NCBI RefSeq assembly: GCF_014851395.1 | Contig: NW_024040374.1 | Span: forward strand, 29,964,772-30,028,771 | DNA: 64,000 bases | Reading direction: 5' to 3' | From: Micropterus salmoides | Taxonomy: Eukaryota; Chordata; Actinopteri; Centrarchiformes; Centrarchidae | Shown: positions 59,891 through 64,000 of the stretch, one piece after another | Numbering within the stretch: the first letter of the stretch is position 1 | Layout: each line of letters starts with the position of its first letter | The notes under the pieces: generated by a model | The model's database searches: none | What the model saw: only the letters and a program-made list of their open reading frames with translations | What the model was told of the DNA's origin: nothing | Position numbers and translations under genes: made by a program

Positions 59891-62800
59891 GGTTAAAATG
59901 TCAATTAACACTGTTTATGAGAAAATAATTTATTTTATGACTAAATACACCTACCTTCAGCTATACTTTCTCTTTACTGTTAATTAGCAAATGTTACCAT
60001 GCTGCCCCGAGTACGTACTGCACGGTCCTTACTTGAACCAGCAACCTCGGGTATGGTAGGTGGACAAGCTGACTGTTGTCTTTTGTGTTATTTCCTCGCA
60101 GTTGCAATTTAATGTTAAGCATATTGGAATGTGCTATATAAACTCTGTTGCCCATTTATTAGGTCCGGCTACGTAAAACTAATGCAGTCTAATGCAACAC
60201 TCCTGCAATAAATCCTACTTTCATTAAGGTTATAATGTTCAATTTTAGTTTGGACCCCTTTTAGAGAGGTGCTGACACAACTTTATGGTTATTTTGGAGG
60301 CTGTAGTTTGTTGTTCTGTACCATCATGTTGCACTAGGTTTCTACTATCTTATTTCTGACATTATCAGCAATATTTAAGTTTCTTTTTTAAGTATGTTGC
60401 TCAAGGACATTCCACATGTTTGGTTTTCTGTAGAGTTTGATGTTGGGCACTGGAATCAAAGCCAAGAATCATAATGACCACATTGGAAAATGACCAACAT
60501 GTACATGCAGGAAAAAGGAGAGAAGATGAGAAGAGAGGAGAGGAAAATGTCTTTTACAGCTGCCACAGCCCTATTGCACATTCAAATTTGAAACTAATTT
60601 GTGTGCTGAGGGGGGCACAAGGTAGCATGGCCCTGGTTACAGCAAATCCCAGTTGGATAAAACACTTGCATTTGGCCAGACTTAAGTGTCTTACTCATCC
60701 CAAATGAGCTGCAGGGAGCAAGGACCAGAAAAGATAGAAACTAAGAGAGAAGCAGGGATGGAATTAAGCTTAATTGGCCAGAAGAGGCAACCGCTGTGAA
60801 GACAGAGGTTTTGGTTACTAATTTTGCCAGTGCTTATTGCAATTCAATCTAGTACACTTTGAGGGGAGAGGAGACTAAACCCCATGAAGGAAAAACAGAC
60901 TTGATATAGGCCACTGAACAGTAAAAGGGAGAACAATGGCTCAGGAGAGAAATTCTGAGAATATCAAGTACCAAATCTCACCCATTGTTCATGTATGCAG
61001 TCATCTTTTTTTGTCTCATTCTGTCCCATTGCTTTTCTTTATTCATTATTGGGATAAAGAACCTGGAATTTTAATTTTTCTATGCACTTAGTCTATCAAA
61101 AGTGTTTTTATAACTCAACCTCCTTTGAGATTGTCTCTGACACAGACCTAAAGCTTTGTTTGACAGTTGATAACAGTATAAACTCAAGTGCCACCTATTC
61201 CGACATCAAAATGTCTATGACGAAATGTTTCTCAGCAAGCTTTATTTTGAAAGTCTAAGCGCATATTTATTATTGCTAACTTGACTTCAGAGCTCTGCAT
61301 GTGCAAAACTGACACTATAGGGGTAACTACAGCGTCATAGTTTGATCATTTGTAAATTGTCATTATCATGTTGTTAGTCTAACAAACATGGATGGGAATT
61401 TATCTAACAAACTAAACTGAGCAGAAGTGAAAAGCAAAAAACCTCTAAATGCAAAAGCTTTTTGGACTGTCTTAAAAAGAAAATTACTATGAATTGTAAA
61501 ATTAGCAGACAAGGGGTGATGTGAATTATATTGGTTTGTTGGAGGCAAAGGTGGCCGTGTGTCGTGATGTTGTTATGACGCCACAAAACGTCATGTTGGG
61601 AGGTCGAGGTCGAAGCAAATGAACAAAGACCACATTATGGGTAAAAGGGGTTTTCACAATGCCTGATGGGAATCTCATGATTTGAATGAATTTTAGTGTT
61701 CAGCAGCCAAGCTTGTTTATTGCTTAACATGGGCTGGGCTTATGAAAGTGCGTTATATCTCAGTTTTCCATTGGATTACATATATCAAAGAGCTAAAACA
61801 TGCACAGGACATCCAATAATATAATACTTTAAATGTATAAGTAAAAGGGGTTACAAGCATATAAGTAAAGTGGTTTCGAAAACCACAAGTTTTGGCCATG
61901 CACATCCAATGTATTCAGTTTAAAATGTGTCTTTGTACTATCAAAGCCCGCCGTATTAGGTTTTTACCTCTCTGTCTTTACTATGTCAATTACATTCACA
62001 ATTCTGTTTATTATTCCTTCTGTTTTTTGTATGTAAATTCTATGACATCACAGCACTTAATAGTTACACAAGCTACACAAATAAGTGCATTGCAACTCAA
62101 AGCATAACTGAAGGTGATCACTTTGAGTTTATATACATGTTTGAAAGTCCATAACCACTGTTTTATTGTGAGACTGTTCTATTCAATCTGCACAACCGGA
62201 TTGAATTCTACTACATGCTTTTTTGTTTTGAACCTCGCTGCTCTTTAGCTAGCAGGCCAAAAAATAAAGCTGGAGATCAAGCCGTGCCTTACCATAAAGC
62301 AGTAAGCCTCTGCCGCGCGCAACAGAACTGCTCACGGTGAGGCGTTTGTCCTCCCACAGTTTTTAAATCTGTCTCATACACAATGTATGAAACTTTAAAT
62401 TCTGTGAGCACCCACTGTTTTACAAATGTTGGAAGCCGACGGAATAATCTTATCATTTTGGCTTTGATTTTCATCCAGTTTTGTAACGTAACTCTGCCGT
62501 GACCATTGTGAATGTGTCATTGTTTGCACCTTTCCTATATGCAAGCAGACATTAATAAATCATAAGGAGAAGCTTTCAGAAGCTTTAACCTGTTTTATTG
62601 TGAGGCTGTGCAGTAGCTTAGGTTGGTTTGCTACTTGATTCTTAATCTGTCCATTCGGTATGGAAATACCATTTACCTGAATACATTTTATCAGTGAGGT
62701 CAAAAAAGGCAAACATATTAACCATATATCAAAATGTGAACAACATATAAGAGATATTCATGGATTTTAGCAATGATCTGCATCAATCCTCAAAGTTCTT

Positions 62801-64000
62801 ACTCTGGCACTGCCTATCCTCTTGGGGGAAAAGAAATTTCAACAAACTGCAACTGGCTTGGTTTAGGAACAGCTGATGGTATCCTAAAGGGAACCCTTTC
62901 TGTTTATTTTTCTTTTTTATAAATGCGTTCTCCCATGAAGGATGACATAATTATGGAGAACAGTTTTATTCGAGTGAGCGCAAGCTGCAACTATACAAAA
63001 GTATAAGTTCAACATATGTTAATATCATTTTTTCTTTCTTTGGATAGTCTACCTACTGAAACAGATTCCTTATAGGCAAACCATCTATTTTCAGCTCTCT
63101 CCTGGGCATAGTGAGGCAGTGAGACACAGATGTTCAAATTTCCCACTGGACTCTATTCTTACACACATGCACATCAAAATGGCACACAAAAACCTTCTTC
63201 GGGTGGAGAAATTGTCTTGAGAATGGCAATAATTATGCCAGTGCAATTAAGCAAACACGCTCCAAATAAGCCACATCTCAATTCGTCACCCTGTTAAATC
63301 TGAAAATCAACAGGACCGAGGCTGGCCTCTGTAACACCATTTACACTTTCCTCTCAAATGAACCTGAGATACTGCGTGGAAGTGCATGCATGCTTGAGCA
63401 AAAAATAAACAAGAGTGTAGAGGACTCAGTTATGCAAGCATGCAGCTGATTCACACCGCGGTATGATGTTGGTTTTGATGAGCAATGAAACTTGACAAAT
63501 GGAAACTTTGAAAATTAAAAAAAGTGGGAACAGAAAACGAGAGGGGAAATGTGTTTGCACATGTGTGCATTGGTAAATGGAGTAAACAAGGAAAACAAGT
63601 GTAGAACTTTGATCACTTGTGCTTTCTACCTCTCGCGCTGCCTTTCTTCGTGAGTCTGCAGTGCATCTTTGTCTCTCCGCCTCTGCCTCCTGCCGCACGC
63701 TGTGATACAGTGTGTGACAATACAAACACCTCATTCTGTCACTGTCGCCGTGCTAACAGGCTCATTGGACTGCCTTGTTATCCAACTCAAACAGTGAGAC
63801 CCAAAGAATCCACGGCACATTTCCATAATGTTATTGACCGAGTGCCGAGACGCGACGCTGCCTGGAAATATACGCACAACACCCCGTGTTATTTGCATGT
63901 CTATTACCTCAGAAAACCACGGCTCTCGACATGAGGCAAGGAGAGCCAATTTGAAGCTCTGCTGCACATCCAACATCCCCCGACCACCCACACTCACACC

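Larger units (their letters stand above)
28637..64000 (-). other. naaladl2 intron upstream of exon A (>35 kb)
   Basis: I found no further family exon here on the minus strand. The expected upstream peptide (around a 'GDPSTPGYP'-like motif) was looked for and not seen. Sub-stretches where I recognise nothing are 29750-30735, 31310-31600, 31870-34865, 35150-35695, 35760-36215, 38110-41020, 45750-46845, 46940-47440, 48000-48400, 48940-49495, 49770-51535, 52350-52805, 52930-54560, 54660-55755, 57570-59100 and 59890-64000, apart from short simple tracts. Confidence 0.6.

Overview
This window looks like the interior of a very large vertebrate gene from a teleost fish. The teleost assignment rests on the repeat load: Tc1-like elements, a Penelope-like element, L2-type and other LINEs, Gypsy-type LTRs, hAT, Harbinger and piggyBac non-autonomous elements, and several dispersed sequences I recognise as common in percomorph-type genomes. 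There is no bacterial-style gene organisation, no CRISPR array and no tRNA or rRNA gene that I can see.

The only host gene I can support is on the minus strand. Four exons fit together in phase: exon A 28493-28636 (144 nt), exon B 7641-7733 (93 nt), exon C 3311-3498 (188 nt) and exon D 2559-2687 (129 nt). All have AG/GT splice sites, and the phases join as 1-1, 1-1, 1-0, 0-0. Together they give 184 uninterrupted codons from the extracellular M28-peptidase-like part of a transferrin-receptor/PSMA family protein. The product reads as NAALADL2, the catalytically dead paralogue: the zinc-ligand and catalytic positions of PSMA are replaced. The first exons lie beyond the right edge and the last exons beyond the left edge. 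Introns inside the window are about 0.6, 4.1 and 20.8 kb, and the intron upstream of exon A exceeds 35 kb.

The rest of the window is intron, largely filled by mobile-element debris. From left to right: a 733-bp inverted-repeat element (636-1368); a hAT element plus a hAT transposase C-terminus (10.6-11.7 kb); a Tc1 relic (12.4 kb); a hAT-like MITE with 'AGTCGAAG' termini beside an internally deleted LINE (16.7-19.0 kb); a Harbinger-type element with TTA duplications (24.7-26.3 kb); an L2-type LINE in scrambled order (28.7-29.7 kb); a second 'AGTCGAAG' copy joined to a Tc1 relic (30.7-31.3 kb); a partly inverted LTR (37.4-38.1 kb); a nested inverted structure with a Penelope-like GIY-YIG endonuclease and an expanded 21-bp array (41.0-43.3 kb); a piggyBac-type element with TTAA duplications (43.7-44.7 kb); a solo LTR (48.4-48.9 kb); a hAT MITE with a near-perfect 8-bp duplication (55.8-56.6 kb); and a second Tc1-type transposase pseudogene (56.7-57.6 kb).

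The structures I find hardest to explain are several long perfect palindromes, notably a 59-bp hairpin at 35699-35757 and twin hairpins at 14292-14378, and the composite inverted-repeat structure at 41-43 kb. Identifications are from reading and recall only; no database search was possible.
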